Shown here: one piece after another, positions 24,031 through 32,860 of the stretch
Layout of the letters: every line of letters starts with the position of its first letter
Numbering within the stretch: the first letter of the stretch is position 1
DNA from: Spongiactinospora rosea
GTDB taxonomy: Bacteria > Actinomycetota > Actinomycetes > Streptosporangiales > Streptosporangiaceae
Direction: 5' to 3'
Length of the DNA stretch: 64,000 nucleotides
Assembly: GCF_003315795.1 (NCBI RefSeq)
Contig: NZ_QMEY01000020.1
Span: 1 to 64,000, forward strand
Program-made: the position numbers and the translations under genes
Notes under the pieces: model-generated
Seen by the model: only the letters and a program-made list of their open reading frames with translations
Databases searched by the model: none
Told to the model about the DNA's origin: nothing

Positions 24031-24178
24031 AGAAGCCCTCGTGTCGAAGTCGTGATGGATGGGTCGAAGGTGATGACTCCCCTGCCGGGCCGAACTCATC
24101 GCCGTGCCGCCGGAGAAGTTGGAGACCTCGACACAGAGCGCCTGTGCCAGCGCGTTGTAACGTCCGTAACATGGTGCT

Positions 24179-24769
24179 GTGACGAGTGATGCACACCTGG
24201 ACTGGCTGCTGATCAGCGCCTCCACCGCCACGGCCGCGGGCACGCTACGGGTCCAGGTATGGCGCAGGCTGCGCTCCCTGGGTGCGCTGTACCTGCAGCA
24301 GTCGGTCTGCCTGCTGCCCGCTCGGCCGGAGGTCCGCACGCAGGTCCGGCGGCTCACCGACCGGATCCGCCATCAGGGCGGCACCGCTCGGACCCTGTCG
24401 ATGGCATTCACCGATTCGGCCGAGGAGCGGGCGGTGATCGCCGAGTTCAACGCCGCCCGCGACGCCGAGTACGCCGAGGTGCTGCAACGCCTGCCCGAGC
24501 TACGGCGGGAACCGGCCGACGAACGGGCACGGGGCAACATCACCTACGCCGAGGTGGAGGAGTCCGAGGCCGATCTGGAACGCTTCCGCACCTGGCTGGC
24601 CAAGATCACCGCCCGCGACTACTTCGACGCACCGGGCGGCCCCGCCGTCCACGCCGCGATCGAGCAGGCCGCGGCCGAGCTGGCCGCGTTCGAGGAGGCC
24701 GCGCTGCACGCCGAGGCGGGCGGACCAGGCCAGGCCCCGATCAGGGCACGCGCGGGACGGCGGCCATGA
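24179..24769 (+). CDS. ChrB N-terminal domain protein
   Basis: A 196-residue protein resembling the N-terminal domain of chromate-resistance regulator ChrB: WLLISASTATAAGTLRVQVW, RRLRSLGALYLQQSVCLLPA, RIRHQGGTARTLSMAF. Many actinomycetes carry such stand-alone proteins without a chromate transporter, and no chrA lies nearby, so a direct role in chromate resistance is uncertain. The start is a GTG at 24179. Its stop overlaps the start of the YkvA-like gene as ATGA, so the two are translationally coupled. Confidence 0.8.
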   Translation: MTSDAHLDWLLISASTATAAGTLRVQVWRRLRSLGALYLQQSVCLLPARPEVRTQVRRLTDRIRHQGGTARTLSMAFTDSAEERAVIAEFNAARDAEYAEVLQRLPELRREPADERARGNITYAEVEESEADLERFRTWLAKITARDYFDAPGGPAVHAAIEQAAAELAAFEEAALHAEAGGPGQAPIRARAGRRP

Positions 24770-25203
24770 TCGGGTCGTGGTGGTGGGACCTGATGATCGG
24801 CGTCGCCGCCGCCCTGGCGCTCACCTGGCTCGTGCTCCTGATCACGCTGCTCGTCGTCCGCCCGCGCGGCAGGCTGCTGCGCGAAGCGCTGCGCGTGCTG
24901 CCGGACGTGCTGCGCCTGGTCCGCCGCCTCGCGGCGGACCGGGCCCTGCCGCGCGGGGTGCGGGTGCGGCTCGGTCTGCTCCTGGCCTATCTGGCGTTCC
25001 CGATCGACCTGATCCCGGACTTCATCCCGGTGCTCGGCTACGCCGACGACGCCATCATCGTCGTCGCCGTGCTCCGCGGCGTCGTACGCCGGGCCGGCCT
25101 GGAGGCCGTCCGCGCGCATTGGCCCGGCACCGAGGACGGGTTCGCGGCCGTCGTACGCCTGACCGGCCTGGACCGGCGGGCAGCCGGACCGGCCTCGCCC
25201 TGA
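24766..25203 (+). CDS. YkvA/DUF1232 small membrane protein
   Basis: A 145-residue protein with an N-terminal membrane segment (MIGVAAALALTWLVLLITLL) and the DUF1232 core VRLGLLLAYLAFPIDLIPDF followed by IPVLGYADDAIIV. The PxDLIPDFIPxxGxxDD motif is diagnostic. The function is unknown. It overlaps the ChrB-like gene by 4 bases and forms a two-gene operon with it. Confidence 0.9.
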   Translation: MIGSWWWDLMIGVAAALALTWLVLLITLLVVRPRGRLLREALRVLPDVLRLVRRLAADRALPRGVRVRLGLLLAYLAFPIDLIPDFIPVLGYADDAIIVVAVLRGVVRRAGLEAVRAHWPGTEDGFAAVVRLTGLDRRAAGPASP

Positions 25204-25219
25204 CCCGGGCGGGGTGCGG

Positions 25220-25720
25220 CTACAGGAACAGGAAGCCGATCGCGGCGGCGGCGATCAGCGTGCCCACCGCGATGGCCAGCGCGATCTCCCGGCCGGTGGC
25301 GCGCCGCTCGCGCCGGACCCAGGCCAGGTAGCAGGCGGTGGCCGGGATGGAGACGACGGCCGCGGTGACCGCGCCCGGGGAGTATTCGCCCAGGACGACC
25401 CACGCGGTCAGGTGGAACAGGGCGTTGACGCTGAACTGCCACTGAAACGCGGTGGTGAGCACCACCCAGACGCCGTTGCGGCCGGCCGCCGACGCCCGCC
25501 AGGAGCACAGCAGGACCAGCAGCAACAGCGGGATGTGGTAGCCGGCGAAGGCGCTGGTGGTCTCGGGCCCGAAGTGGCGGCTTGCCCAGGCGGCGAAACC
25601 GGGCAGTTCTTCGAGGGTGTGCACGACGTAGACGACGAACGGCGACAGGAAGGGCCAGGTGCCGGGCAGGCCCGGGACGGTCTCGGCATGGGGGGCTGGA
25701 CGGGTGGACGAAGTCGGCAT
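25220..25720 (-). CDS. HXXEE-domain membrane protein
   Basis: A 166-residue membrane protein with about four or five hydrophobic segments. VVYVVHTLEELPGF carries the HxxEE motif that names the family, a second His stands in FAGYHIPLLLLVLLC, and NALFHLTAWVVLGEYSPGAV carries a third His/Glu pair. These conserved His and Glu residues suggest metal binding. The gene follows the CDF exporter by 31 bases on the same strand, so a metal-related role is plausible; this is inference. Confidence 0.82.
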   Translation of the reverse strand: MPTSSTRPAPHAETVPGLPGTWPFLSPFVVYVVHTLEELPGFAAWASRHFGPETTSAFAGYHIPLLLLVLLCSWRASAAGRNGVWVVLTTAFQWQFSVNALFHLTAWVVLGEYSPGAVTAAVVSIPATACYLAWVRRERRATGREIALAIAVGTLIAAAAIGFLFL

Positions 25721-25751
25721 GCGGGTCTTCCAGGCTCAATGGGGAAAGGGG

Positions 25752-26651
25752 TCACCAGCCCAGGTCGTCGCAGCCGGTATGGGCGGCCGGTTCGACCTGC
25801 ACGGTGGCGTGGGCGACGCCGTGCCGATGGCGGAGCAGGTCGCGGGCCTGGTCCAGGACGGCGTGGTCGTCACCGCCCCCGGCGGTGACCAGATGGGCGG
25901 TGGCGACGTTCATGCCGGAGGTCAGCGTCCACAGGTGCAGGTCATGCACGTCGCGTACGCCCTTGATGGCCGCGAGGTCGGCGGTGACGTCGGCGGCGTC
26001 CACCCCTTCGGGCACGTGCTGGCCCAGCACGGCGAAGACCTGCCGGCCGAGCGCGACCGCGCGGACGGCGACGAACGCGCCGATGGCCAGCGCGACGACC
26101 GTGTCCCAGTACGCCTGCCCGGTCGCGGCCACCAGCCACCCGGCGGCGATAACGCCCACGGACCCCGCGGTGTCGGCAAGGACCTCCAGGTAGGCGCCCT
26201 TGACGTTGAGGCTTTCCGCCGCGCCCGCGCGCAGCAGGCCGAGCGCGACCAGGTTGACGAGCAGGCCGATCGCGCCGACGACCAGCATCGGCCCGGTACC
26301 GATCTCGGCAGGGCCGCCGATCCGGCCGATCGCCTCGACGACGACATAGAGCGCGACGCCGAGCATCAGGACGACGGCCGGCAGGGATGCGAACACCTCG
26401 GCCCGGTAGGAGCCGTAACTGCGGCGGCCGGTGGTGTCGGGGCGGATGGCGATCCTGGTGGCGACCAGCGCGGCGCCCAGGGTGACCACGTCGGCGGCCA
26501 TGTGCCCGGCGTCCGACAGCAGCGGCAGCGAGCCTGAGATCAGCGCGAAGGTCAGCTCCACCACGAAGTAGGAGCCGATCAGCCCGAACGAGACCGCCAG
26601 CCGCCACCGGTGCCGGCCCCCGGCATGTCCGTGTCCGTGTCCGGCGCCCAT
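25752..26651 (-). CDS. Cation diffusion facilitator (CzcD/ZitB-like) metal exporter
   Basis: A 299-residue CDF transporter with six membrane segments and a His-rich N-terminus (GHGHGHAGGRHRW). The metal-site motifs are SDAGHMAAD in segment II and LEVLADTAGS in segment V. In the second, Glu replaces the His of the Escherichia proteins, as in other actinobacterial members. The C-terminal domain (GVRDVHDLHLWTLTSG, HGVAHATVQVE) is the usual cytoplasmic metal-sensing fold. Zn or Co/Cd export by proton antiport is expected. GGGGGA 7 bases upstream supports the ATG at 26651; an ATG at 26684 is possible. A CzrA-like operator lies upstream. Confidence 0.92.
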   Translation of the reverse strand: MGAGHGHGHAGGRHRWRLAVSFGLIGSYFVVELTFALISGSLPLLSDAGHMAADVVTLGAALVATRIAIRPDTTGRRSYGSYRAEVFASLPAVVLMLGVALYVVVEAIGRIGGPAEIGTGPMLVVGAIGLLVNLVALGLLRAGAAESLNVKGAYLEVLADTAGSVGVIAAGWLVAATGQAYWDTVVALAIGAFVAVRAVALGRQVFAVLGQHVPEGVDAADVTADLAAIKGVRDVHDLHLWTLTSGMNVATAHLVTAGGGDDHAVLDQARDLLRHRHGVAHATVQVEPAAHTGCDDLGW

Positions 26652-26698
26652 CAGTGGTTCCCCCGGCGTTCCGGTCCGGTACATCCGCTCAGTGTCAG

Positions 26699-26724
26699 CA
26701 CATCTGAAGAGTTGTTCATATGTG
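26699..26724. promoter_or_regulatory. ArsR/SmtB-type operator (TGAA-N6-TTCA) upstream of the CDF gene
   Basis: CACATCTGAA-GAGTTG-TTCATATGTG is an inverted repeat with one mismatch. Its centre TGAA-N6-TTCA is the known core of CzrA/NmtR-type metal-sensor sites. It lies about 50-75 bases upstream of the exporter start. No ArsR/SmtB gene is adjacent, so the sensor must be encoded elsewhere. Confidence 0.65.
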
Positions 26725-26833
26725 CAAGATAGCAGGGCTTGAAGTGGATCGCACCAGCGCCGAGGCCGCCCTACGGCACACCGCGTCTTCGGGCGCGCGC
26801 CGCAGGACGGCCCGATCCGGGCCTACGCGGCGA

Positions 26834-27409
26834 TCAGCCCGCACCACCCTTTCCGCCTTCGCGTCCGGCCCGGGGCTCGGGATGGCGGGGCCCCCGGAAG
26901 CGTTCCTTGCCGGGCCATGAGGAGGTCTTCCACAGCGCCGAGCGGACGAAGGCACGCGTGCAGTGCACGAACAGTTCCTCCACATGGACCTCCACCGCGA
27001 TCGGTGGCACCACGTTGCGCACCGCGAGCTGCGTCATGTACGGCGCCGCCGCGAGGATCCGAGCCTGCCCGTTGATCCGCAGGGTCTCGGTGATGCCGGG
27101 GATGACGAACAGCATGCCGACGTGCCGTCGCTCCAGAATGTTGCACAGGCAATCGAGACGCCGGTTGCCCTTGCGGTCCCCGAAGGCCAGGGTGTGCTCG
27201 TCGAGCACCAAGACGCTGCCGGGCGGGTCGCCGCGCGGTGAAACGTCGCAGGTGCCGTCGTCGGAGGAGGTCGCCAGGAGGAAGAAAGGGCTTAACTCGA
27301 TGAATCGGCGGGCTTTGGCGTCGATTCTGTCGGTGGCCTTGTCCCAGACGGACTGTTGCGGTCGATGAATTATCTCGCGAAGCTCGGCTTCGCTTTGGAG
27401 CACTTTCAT
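26834..27409 (-). CDS. PPOX-class (MSMEG_1061-like) FMN-dependent protein
   Basis: A 191-residue split-barrel flavoprotein of the pyridoxamine-phosphate-oxidase class, MSMEG_1061-like group. Seen are FFLLATSSDDGTCDVSPRGD and HTLAFGDRKGNRRLDCLCNI, with GMLFVIPGITETLRINGQAR, and the C-terminal HCTRAFVRSALW. Such enzymes reduce small molecules with F420 or FMN; the substrate is unknown. The ATG at 27409 has GCGAGG 5 bases upstream, while the GTG at 27412 is too close. The tail after residue 165 is low-complexity. Confidence 0.85.
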   Translation of the reverse strand: MKVLQSEAELREIIHRPQQSVWDKATDRIDAKARRFIELSPFFLLATSSDDGTCDVSPRGDPPGSVLVLDEHTLAFGDRKGNRRLDCLCNILERRHVGMLFVIPGITETLRINGQARILAAAPYMTQLAVRNVVPPIAVEVHVEELFVHCTRAFVRSALWKTSSWPGKERFRGPRHPEPRAGREGGKGGAG

Positions 27410-27782
27410 CACGGCCTCGCATCCTCTCGGGCGCGCCGATGTCCACGACGCGCCTCTGCCGGCGATCGATGGATGGGCGGTGACGTGCTAGCCGGACGCT
27501 ACTGCTGATCGGCCGATATCGACACTTGCCACAAGGTAGGTAAACACTCTCCGCCCGACACTGCCGCAGCCACGCCGTTCCAGCCCCTAATTCCACGATG
27601 GCGGCATTTTCCTGATATTACGACCCTGCTGGAATCAGCCCGTTATTTGACCACCGATTTGCGCGGCAGCCGAAATATCAACGACATCCCAGCCATATGG
27701 AAAACCGTACCCGAAATGCCGGAGATACGGACCTCTCTCTGGAGCCCCCGCGCGGGCGGAGATGTAACCCCGCCCGCTCCCA
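27410..27782. other. Intergenic region
   Basis: About 370 bases between the PPOX gene and the end of the MFS gene. The part 27490-27720 is noticeably less GC-rich than its surroundings and probably contains the PPOX promoter. No gene, RNA element, terminator or palindrome was recognised. Confidence 0.4.
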
Positions 27783-29219
27783 TCATCCCTTAGCGGGCGC
27801 GGGCAGGATGATGCGCCAGGCGATGAACCCGGCGGCGGCGAGTCCCGCGAGGGCGAGGGCGCTGCTGGTGACGAACGGGTCGATGCCGGCGAAGGCGGGG
27901 GCGAAACCGACGCCGATGTAGACCGTGATCCCGGTGGAGCCGCCAAGCTGGTCGGCCGCGCGCTGGACACCGGCGGCCGCCCCCGCGTCGTCTCCGGTCA
28001 CGCCGGTCACGGCGGCGTACTGCAAGCCGACGATCCCGAAGCCCATCCCGGCGGCGATCAGCACCATCGCCGGAACCGTCGCGAGCGCGTGCGCCCCCGC
28101 CGGGGCGGCGGCGATGGCGACCATGCCCAGCGCGGTCAGCACGATCCCGGTGACGGCGCAGACGCGCGCCCCCCACCGCCCGAGCAGCCGCGGCACGAAC
28201 GTCGCGGCGGCGATGAGGGAGACCGCCAGCGGCAGCAGGGTGAGCCCCGCCGCCAGCGGGCTCAGCCCCAGCCGGTTCTGCAGGTGGTAGGTGAACAGCA
28301 GGAACGAGGTGGACAGGGCGGCGCTGAGCAGCGCGGTCGCGAGGTTGGCCAGGACGCGGGCCCGGTTGCGGAAGAACCCGGGAGGGATGAGCGGGTCGGC
28401 GGTACGGCGTTCGGTCACGACGAACAGCGTCCCGGCGAGCGCGGCCCCGGCCAGCGCCACCGGGGACAGCGGGCCGAGGCCGCCGTCCTTCCCGGCCTCC
28501 ACGACACCCAGCGCGAACAGCAGCGGCGCTGCGGTCAGCAGCACCGAGCCGCGCGGGTCGAGCCGGGCGCCCCGGCCCGGCGGATCGGCGGGGACCAGCA
28601 GGATCGTGGCCGCCAGCACGAACACGATGAACGGCACGGCCACCAGGAAGATCCATCGCCAGCCCAGAAGCTGCGTGACCACCCCGGAGAGCACGAAGCC
28701 GAGCACCAGGCCGCTGCTCGCGACCGCGGCCCACACGCCCAGCGCCCGCGACCGGCGCGGGCCCTCGGGGAACATGAGCACGATCACCGCCATGGCCGCG
28801 GGCAGCGCCAGCGCCTCACCGGCGCCCTGCACCAGCCGCGCCGCCACGAGCAGGGAGAAGGACGGGGCGAGGCCGGCCAGCAACGACGCCGCCCCGAACA
28901 GGACCGTGCCCGCCAGCAGGACCCGCCGCCTGCCGAACACGTCGCCGAGCCGGCCGCCGAGCATCAGCAGACCGCCGCCGGTGATCGTGTACCCGACGAC
29001 CACCCAGGTGAGGCGGCGGGCGTCCGCGCCCAGATCCTGGCCGATGGACGGCAGCGCGACGTTGACCACGGTCACGTCGACCGCGATGAGGAACTGCAGC
29101 ATGGCCAGGCAGCTCAGCACCAGCCAGGCCCGCGCCGGCGACGAACCGCCGCGGCGAGAGGAAAGAAGAGGTGACCCCACAGAAATGCTCCGTTGCTCGG
29201 GAGAGATCCCGGGCAGCAC
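27783..29219 (-). CDS. MFS drug exporter, DHA2 (14-TM) type
   Basis: A 478-residue major facilitator of the EmrB/QacA (DHA2) group. LQFLIAVDVTVVNVALPSIG carries the LDxTVVNVALP-like motif D1, GRLGDVFGRRRVLLAG is motif A, and ARLVQGAGEALALPAAM is motif B. Fourteen hydrophobic segments can be traced. It should expel drugs or hydrophobic compounds by proton antiport; the substrate is unknown. The start is a GTG at 29219; the first 27 residues before the membrane domain are variable, so a later GTG is possible. It diverges from the APH-type gene at 29438. Confidence 0.9.
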   Translation of the reverse strand: MLPGISPEQRSISVGSPLLSSRRGGSSPARAWLVLSCLAMLQFLIAVDVTVVNVALPSIGQDLGADARRLTWVVVGYTITGGGLLMLGGRLGDVFGRRRVLLAGTVLFGAASLLAGLAPSFSLLVAARLVQGAGEALALPAAMAVIVLMFPEGPRRSRALGVWAAVASSGLVLGFVLSGVVTQLLGWRWIFLVAVPFIVFVLAATILLVPADPPGRGARLDPRGSVLLTAAPLLFALGVVEAGKDGGLGPLSPVALAGAALAGTLFVVTERRTADPLIPPGFFRNRARVLANLATALLSAALSTSFLLFTYHLQNRLGLSPLAAGLTLLPLAVSLIAAATFVPRLLGRWGARVCAVTGIVLTALGMVAIAAAPAGAHALATVPAMVLIAAGMGFGIVGLQYAAVTGVTGDDAGAAAGVQRAADQLGGSTGITVYIGVGFAPAFAGIDPFVTSSALALAGLAAAGFIAWRIILPAPAKG

Positions 29220-29437
29220 GAAACGGCCGCTCCGGGTTGACCACGAAGCGACGGAACGTTCAGGAGAAGGTGAAGAGGAACGCCCCGCCGCTAGCGGAGC
29301 GTCCTGGTCACAGCGGCGGCAGCCGCAGCAGAAGCGCCGGACATGGCACGTACCATACCGGAAGCCCGCGACCGCACCACCGGCGGTCCTGCCGCGCCTG
29401 ATAAACCCGTGGCGACGCCGGTGATCGTCTCGCGATA

Positions 29438-30175
29438 ATGGCCGGCGTGGAGGAGGTCAAGGTCGTCGTCGCCCATCACGAGCGAGCGACCCTGCGCGTC
29501 GGCGACGTGTTCCTGAAGATCGACACTGATCGGGCCCGCGCCGACGTCGAGGCCGCGGCGATGGCCATGGCCCCGGTCCCGACTCCGGAGATCCTGTGGC
29601 GCAAGCCGCCCGTGCTCGCTCTCGCCGCCCTCCCGGGAACGGCCCTCGGACGCCTCGGCGAGCCGTCGACCGCGTCCGCGGCGGCATGGGCCGCGGCGGG
29701 CGCCGCCGCGCGGAAGCTGCACGACGCGCCGCTGCCGCCGTGGCCCGGCCGGAGCCCCGACGAGGTCGAATCCGAACTCGACGGCGAATGCGACTGGCTC
29801 GTCACGAACGGCGTCCTTCCCACCGACGTGGTCACCCGCAACCGCCGGATCGCCGAGGCCGCCATCCGGCCCTGGAAACCGGTGTTCACGCACGGCGATC
29901 TCCAGATCACCCATGTGTTCGCCGACGGCGACGAGATCACCGGGGTGATCGACTGGTCCGAGGCGGGACCGGGCGACGCCCTGTTCGACCTCGCCACCTT
30001 GACGCTCGGGCACGAGGAGCGCCTTGGCGACGTCATCGCGGGCTACGGCGCCGACGTCGACCTCGACGTGATCCGCGCGTGGTGGTCGCTGCGCGGCCTG
30101 CGCACGGTCCGCTGGCTGATCGAGCACGACTTCGACCCGTGGCCCGAGATCGCCGTGCTGAAATCCCGGCTCTGA
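29438..30175 (+). CDS. APH-family phosphotransferase
   Basis: A 245-residue kinase of the aminoglycoside phosphotransferase / choline kinase fold. The catalytic loop is FTHGDLQITHVFADGDEITG, followed by VIDWSEAGPGDALFDLA with the metal-binding Asp. In the loop the usual Asn (HGDxxxxN) is replaced by His, which makes activity uncertain. The N-terminal lobe is short, which is normal for this subgroup. Substrates of such stand-alone homologues are unknown, and resistance should not be assumed. It diverges from the MFS exporter. Confidence 0.8.
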   Translation: MAGVEEVKVVVAHHERATLRVGDVFLKIDTDRARADVEAAAMAMAPVPTPEILWRKPPVLALAALPGTALGRLGEPSTASAAAWAAAGAAARKLHDAPLPPWPGRSPDEVESELDGECDWLVTNGVLPTDVVTRNRRIAEAAIRPWKPVFTHGDLQITHVFADGDEITGVIDWSEAGPGDALFDLATLTLGHEERLGDVIAGYGADVDLDVIRAWWSLRGLRTVRWLIEHDFDPWPEIAVLKSRL

Positions 30176-30216
30176 GGCGGACGATCGTCACAAGGCCGTA
30201 CGCGAGCTCCGGGGGC

Positions 30217-30588
30217 TCACAGGCCGGTCTCTTCGCGGGCGTCGAAGACGTCGCGGGCGCGTTCGATGGCGGGCATGTGCTCCGAGGCCCATGCCAGCAG
30301 CACGTCGACGGGCTGCCGCAGGGTCTTGCCGAGTGGCGTGATCCGGTACCTGATCGCCACCGGCCGCGTGGAGACGACCTCGCGTTCGACGACCCCGTTG
30401 CGCTCAAGCCGCCGGAGGGTCGCGGTCAGCGACTTCTGCGTGACGGCGGGGATGGCCCGGCGCAGCTCGTTGAAGCGGCAGGGGCGTTCGCACAGCTCGT
30501 TGAGCACACCGAGGGACCACTTGTCGAGCACCTGATCGAGGAGTTCGCGGTGTGTGGGGTGGATGCGGAGTTCGCCGTCGGTATCCAT
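30217..30588 (-). CDS. HxlR-family regulator
   Basis: A 123-residue winged-helix protein of the HxlR family: VLDKWSLGVLNELCERPCRF, NELRRAIPAVTQKSLTATLR, RLERNGVVEREVVSTRPVAI. HxlR regulators commonly sense aldehydes, electrophiles or redox stress and control a divergent gene. Here the divergent neighbour is a RidA-family gene, with a short inverted repeat between them. Confidence 0.9.
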   Translation of the reverse strand: MDTDGELRIHPTHRELLDQVLDKWSLGVLNELCERPCRFNELRRAIPAVTQKSLTATLRRLERNGVVEREVVSTRPVAIRYRITPLGKTLRQPVDVLLAWASEHMPAIERARDVFDAREETGL

Positions 30589-30629
30589 GGTGAAACCTGG
30601 TCTCGTTGAAGTGCCCTTCTTACACCAAA

Positions 30630-30642
30630 TATCTTACGGATA
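30630..30642. promoter_or_regulatory. Short inverted repeat between hxlR and ridA genes
   Basis: TATC-TTACG-GATA lies in an AT-rich pocket of the 79-base divergent spacer. HxlR sites are usually short inverted repeats in this position, so this is a candidate operator; the arms are only four bases long. Confidence 0.4.
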
Positions 30643-30667
30643 CCTACGTTGAGAAGGAGAAACGACC

Positions 30668-31078
30668 ATGACCGTCAAGCACTTCACGCCGGAAGGCATG
30701 CTGCGGCCCACCCCCTACCACCACGTGGCCGTCGGCACGGGCACGACCCACGTGCACGTCAGCGGGCAGGTCGCCCGCCAGGCGGACGGGACTCCGGTGG
30801 CGCCCGGCGATCTCGCCGGGCAGGTCGCCCATGCACTGCGGAACACCGCCCTCGGGCTGGCGGGAGCGGGCGCCTCGTTCGAGGACGTGGTGCGCCTGAC
30901 GTTCTATGTGACCCGGTGGAGCCCGGAGAAGATCGGCGACTTCATGGCCGGGGTCGAGGCCGTCGCGGCGGAGATCGGCCTGCGCCTGCCCATGCCGCCG
31001 GCCTCCCTCATCGGCGTCGACCACCTCTTCGAGCCGGACGTGCTCGTCGAGGTCGAGGCGACCGCGCTGCTGGACTGA
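30668..31078 (+). CDS. RidA/YjgF-family protein
   Basis: A 136-residue RidA-like protein: VHVSGQVARQADGTPVAPGD, GAGASFEDVVRLTFYVTRWS, and PDVLVEVEATALLD. Where archetypal RidA has the catalytic Arg before VEV, this protein reads MPPASLIGVDHLFEPD with no Arg. It is therefore not expected to be a classical 2-aminoacrylate deaminase and belongs to another Rid subgroup. GAGAAGGAGA upstream marks the ATG at 30668. It is probably the target of the divergent HxlR regulator. Confidence 0.88.
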   Translation: MTVKHFTPEGMLRPTPYHHVAVGTGTTHVHVSGQVARQADGTPVAPGDLAGQVAHALRNTALGLAGAGASFEDVVRLTFYVTRWSPEKIGDFMAGVEAVAAEIGLRLPMPPASLIGVDHLFEPDVLVEVEATALLD

Positions 31079-31218
31079 TCCGGCGCGCACAAGGCTCCGC
31101 CGGAGGACTCGGGACGATCAGCCGCTGGACGTCCACGCCGGCCTTGATCCGGCGTTGACCGGGCCATGAGGGGCGCCCGCAGACTTGGGGGCGTACCCGA
31201 ATCGTTCGGAGGCCGACA

Positions 31219-31773
31219 GTGAACAAGGCGATCACCCGGGCGGTCTCGGCCGCGCTGGTTCTGGGAACGGCCGCGACGACGCTCGTCTGTGGCGGACCCG
31301 CATCCGCCGCGGCGCTGGACTGGCGCTGCACGATGGGCAGTCACAGTACCAATCCACCGATCGGGCCGGCACTGACCAACTGGTTCATCGGTGAGCGGAC
31401 CAACGGGAGCGCGGGCGGCCCCATCACGCTCAACCGGACCCGGCGGTACTGGCTGACCGAGGAGAACTACCTGGCCGGCGGGGTCACCAAGCAGCGCTTT
31501 TTGAACACCTCCGTCGGGACGTGCGAGTTCATCGGGGGAAGCTCGTCGGTCGCGCAACTGACACCGCAGGGGGCCACCGGGCAGACCCCGTGCACGGCGC
31601 CGGGCGACTACATCGCGGCCGAGGGCAGCGCCATCATGGCCTACCGGCTGGTCGGCGAACGCGTCAGCCCGAACTCCTTCGGGATCAAACTGAAGTACCG
31701 CTTCTGGCACAAGGAGAGGCAGGGGTTGCCCGGCCTGTGGGCGTACGAGGCGAGCGGGGTCGCCGTCTGCTAG
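31219..31773 (+). CDS. Small secreted protein of unknown function
   Basis: A 184-residue exported protein. The signal peptide NKAITRAVSAALVLGTAATT to ASAA is clear. The mature part has five Cys (WRCTMG, GTCEFIG, TPCTAPG and the final VAVC among them), consistent with disulfides, and repeats of Gly/Ser/Thr. No family is recognised. The GTG at 31219 follows GGAGG at 31208-31212. No operon partner is evident. Confidence 0.7.
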   Translation: MNKAITRAVSAALVLGTAATTLVCGGPASAAALDWRCTMGSHSTNPPIGPALTNWFIGERTNGSAGGPITLNRTRRYWLTEENYLAGGVTKQRFLNTSVGTCEFIGGSSSVAQLTPQGATGQTPCTAPGDYIAAEGSAIMAYRLVGERVSPNSFGIKLKYRFWHKERQGLPGLWAYEASGVAVC

Positions 31774-31816
31774 CTCCCGCGCACCGGAGGCCGGTCCTGA
31801 GCAGGGACGCATACGT

Positions 31817-32860
31817 TCACGAAGCCGGCTCTTCTTCAAGATTCAGGTAGCGCTGCGCAGCGATGATCAACCTCCGGCTCGCGGTGAACGCGGCCTCCTT
31901 CTTCTCTTCCAGCGTGTCGTCGGCGTCGCCCTGGCGCAGTACCACCCCGAGGATCAGCCGGCCGCGGTCCCCGGAAGCAGGGCGGGCGGCCCACAGCAGC
32001 GCGCCGCCCGCCGGCGTGCTGGTGCCGGTCTTGAGGCCGATCACCCCGGGCATCGCGAGCAGCCTGTTGCCGTTGACGATCTCGCCCTCGACGCCCGGGA
32101 CGTTGATCCTCCTGGTGGCGACGATCTCCCGCAGCACCGGGTTCTTCATGGCCTTCCTGGCCAGCTTGAGCTGATCCGCCGCCGTGCTGACCGTGGTGGC
32201 CTCGTATCCGCTCGCCCCGGTGTAGGTGGTGTTCTTCATGCCCAGCTTGGCGGCGGTCGCGTTCATCTTGCGGACGAACTCCTCCTCCGAGCCCGCGTCC
32301 CAGCGGGCCAGCAGGCGAGCCGCGTTGTTCCCCGAAGGGATCAGCGTCAGTTCGAGAAGCTCGCGCTCGGTGAAGCTCTGGCCCGCTCTGAGCGGCACCG
32401 TGGACTCGTCCCGGTTTCCCGACTCGATCGCCGCCTGCCGGTCGACCTGGATGGAGGGCCCCGCGGCGTTCCTGCCGAGCGGGTGTTCGCGGAGGATCAC
32501 CAGCGCGGTCATCACCTTGGTGACGCTGGCGATCGGCACGGGCCGCTGGTCACCGTACACGCTGAGGCTGTGCACCCGCCCGGTGACCTCGACCGCCGCC
32601 TGTCCCCGCGATGGCCAGGGCAGGGGGATCGGCACCGGCTTGGTGTTCGACAGCGGCAGCGGCTCGGCCTGTTCACCGCTGTAGGCCAGGCAGCTTGCCA
32701 GGATGACGACGGCGGCCACGGCGGCGCCGAGCACCCAGGGAACGGGAGATCGGGGCCCGCTTCCGACGCCCGTTCGAACCGTGCGCAGGGGACGGCCCCC
32801 GGGGCCGCGGCCCGGCCGTGAGGTGTGGTGCCCAGGTGGGCCGGTGTATGGCTCGTTCAT
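31817..32860 (-). CDS. D-alanyl-D-alanine carboxypeptidase (peptidase S11)
   Basis: A 347-residue membrane-anchored DD-carboxypeptidase. One membrane segment (VLGAAVAAVVILASCLAY, residues 43-60) follows a basic, Gly/Pro-rich cytoplasmic tail. The three penicillin-binding motifs are SVTK (112-115), SGN (176-178) and KTG (277-279). It should trim pentapeptides of peptidoglycan outside the membrane. It diverges from a CseB/CseC-like two-component operon, a context that suggests cell-envelope stress control. Confidence 0.92.
   Translation of the reverse strand: MNEPYTGPPGHHTSRPGRGPGGRPLRTVRTGVGSGPRSPVPWVLGAAVAAVVILASCLAYSGEQAEPLPLSNTKPVPIPLPWPSRGQAAVEVTGRVHSLSVYGDQRPVPIASVTKVMTALVILREHPLGRNAAGPSIQVDRQAAIESGNRDESTVPLRAGQSFTERELLELTLIPSGNNAARLLARWDAGSEEEFVRKMNATAAKLGMKNTTYTGASGYEATTVSTAADQLKLARKAMKNPVLREIVATRRINVPGVEGEIVNGNRLLAMPGVIGLKTGTSTPAGGALLWAARPASGDRGRLILGVVLRQGDADDTLEEKKEAAFTASRRLIIAAQRYLNLEEEPAS

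Noticed and set aside
24172..24186. ATG at 24172 as start of the ChrB-like gene
   Set aside because: It is out of frame and runs into a stop after three codons; the GTG at 24179 opens the correct frame.
25954..26190. Glu instead of His in the segment V metal motif of the CDF exporter
   Set aside because: Considered as a lost ligand, but the LEVLxD form is common in actinobacterial members of the family, so it is not taken as a defect.
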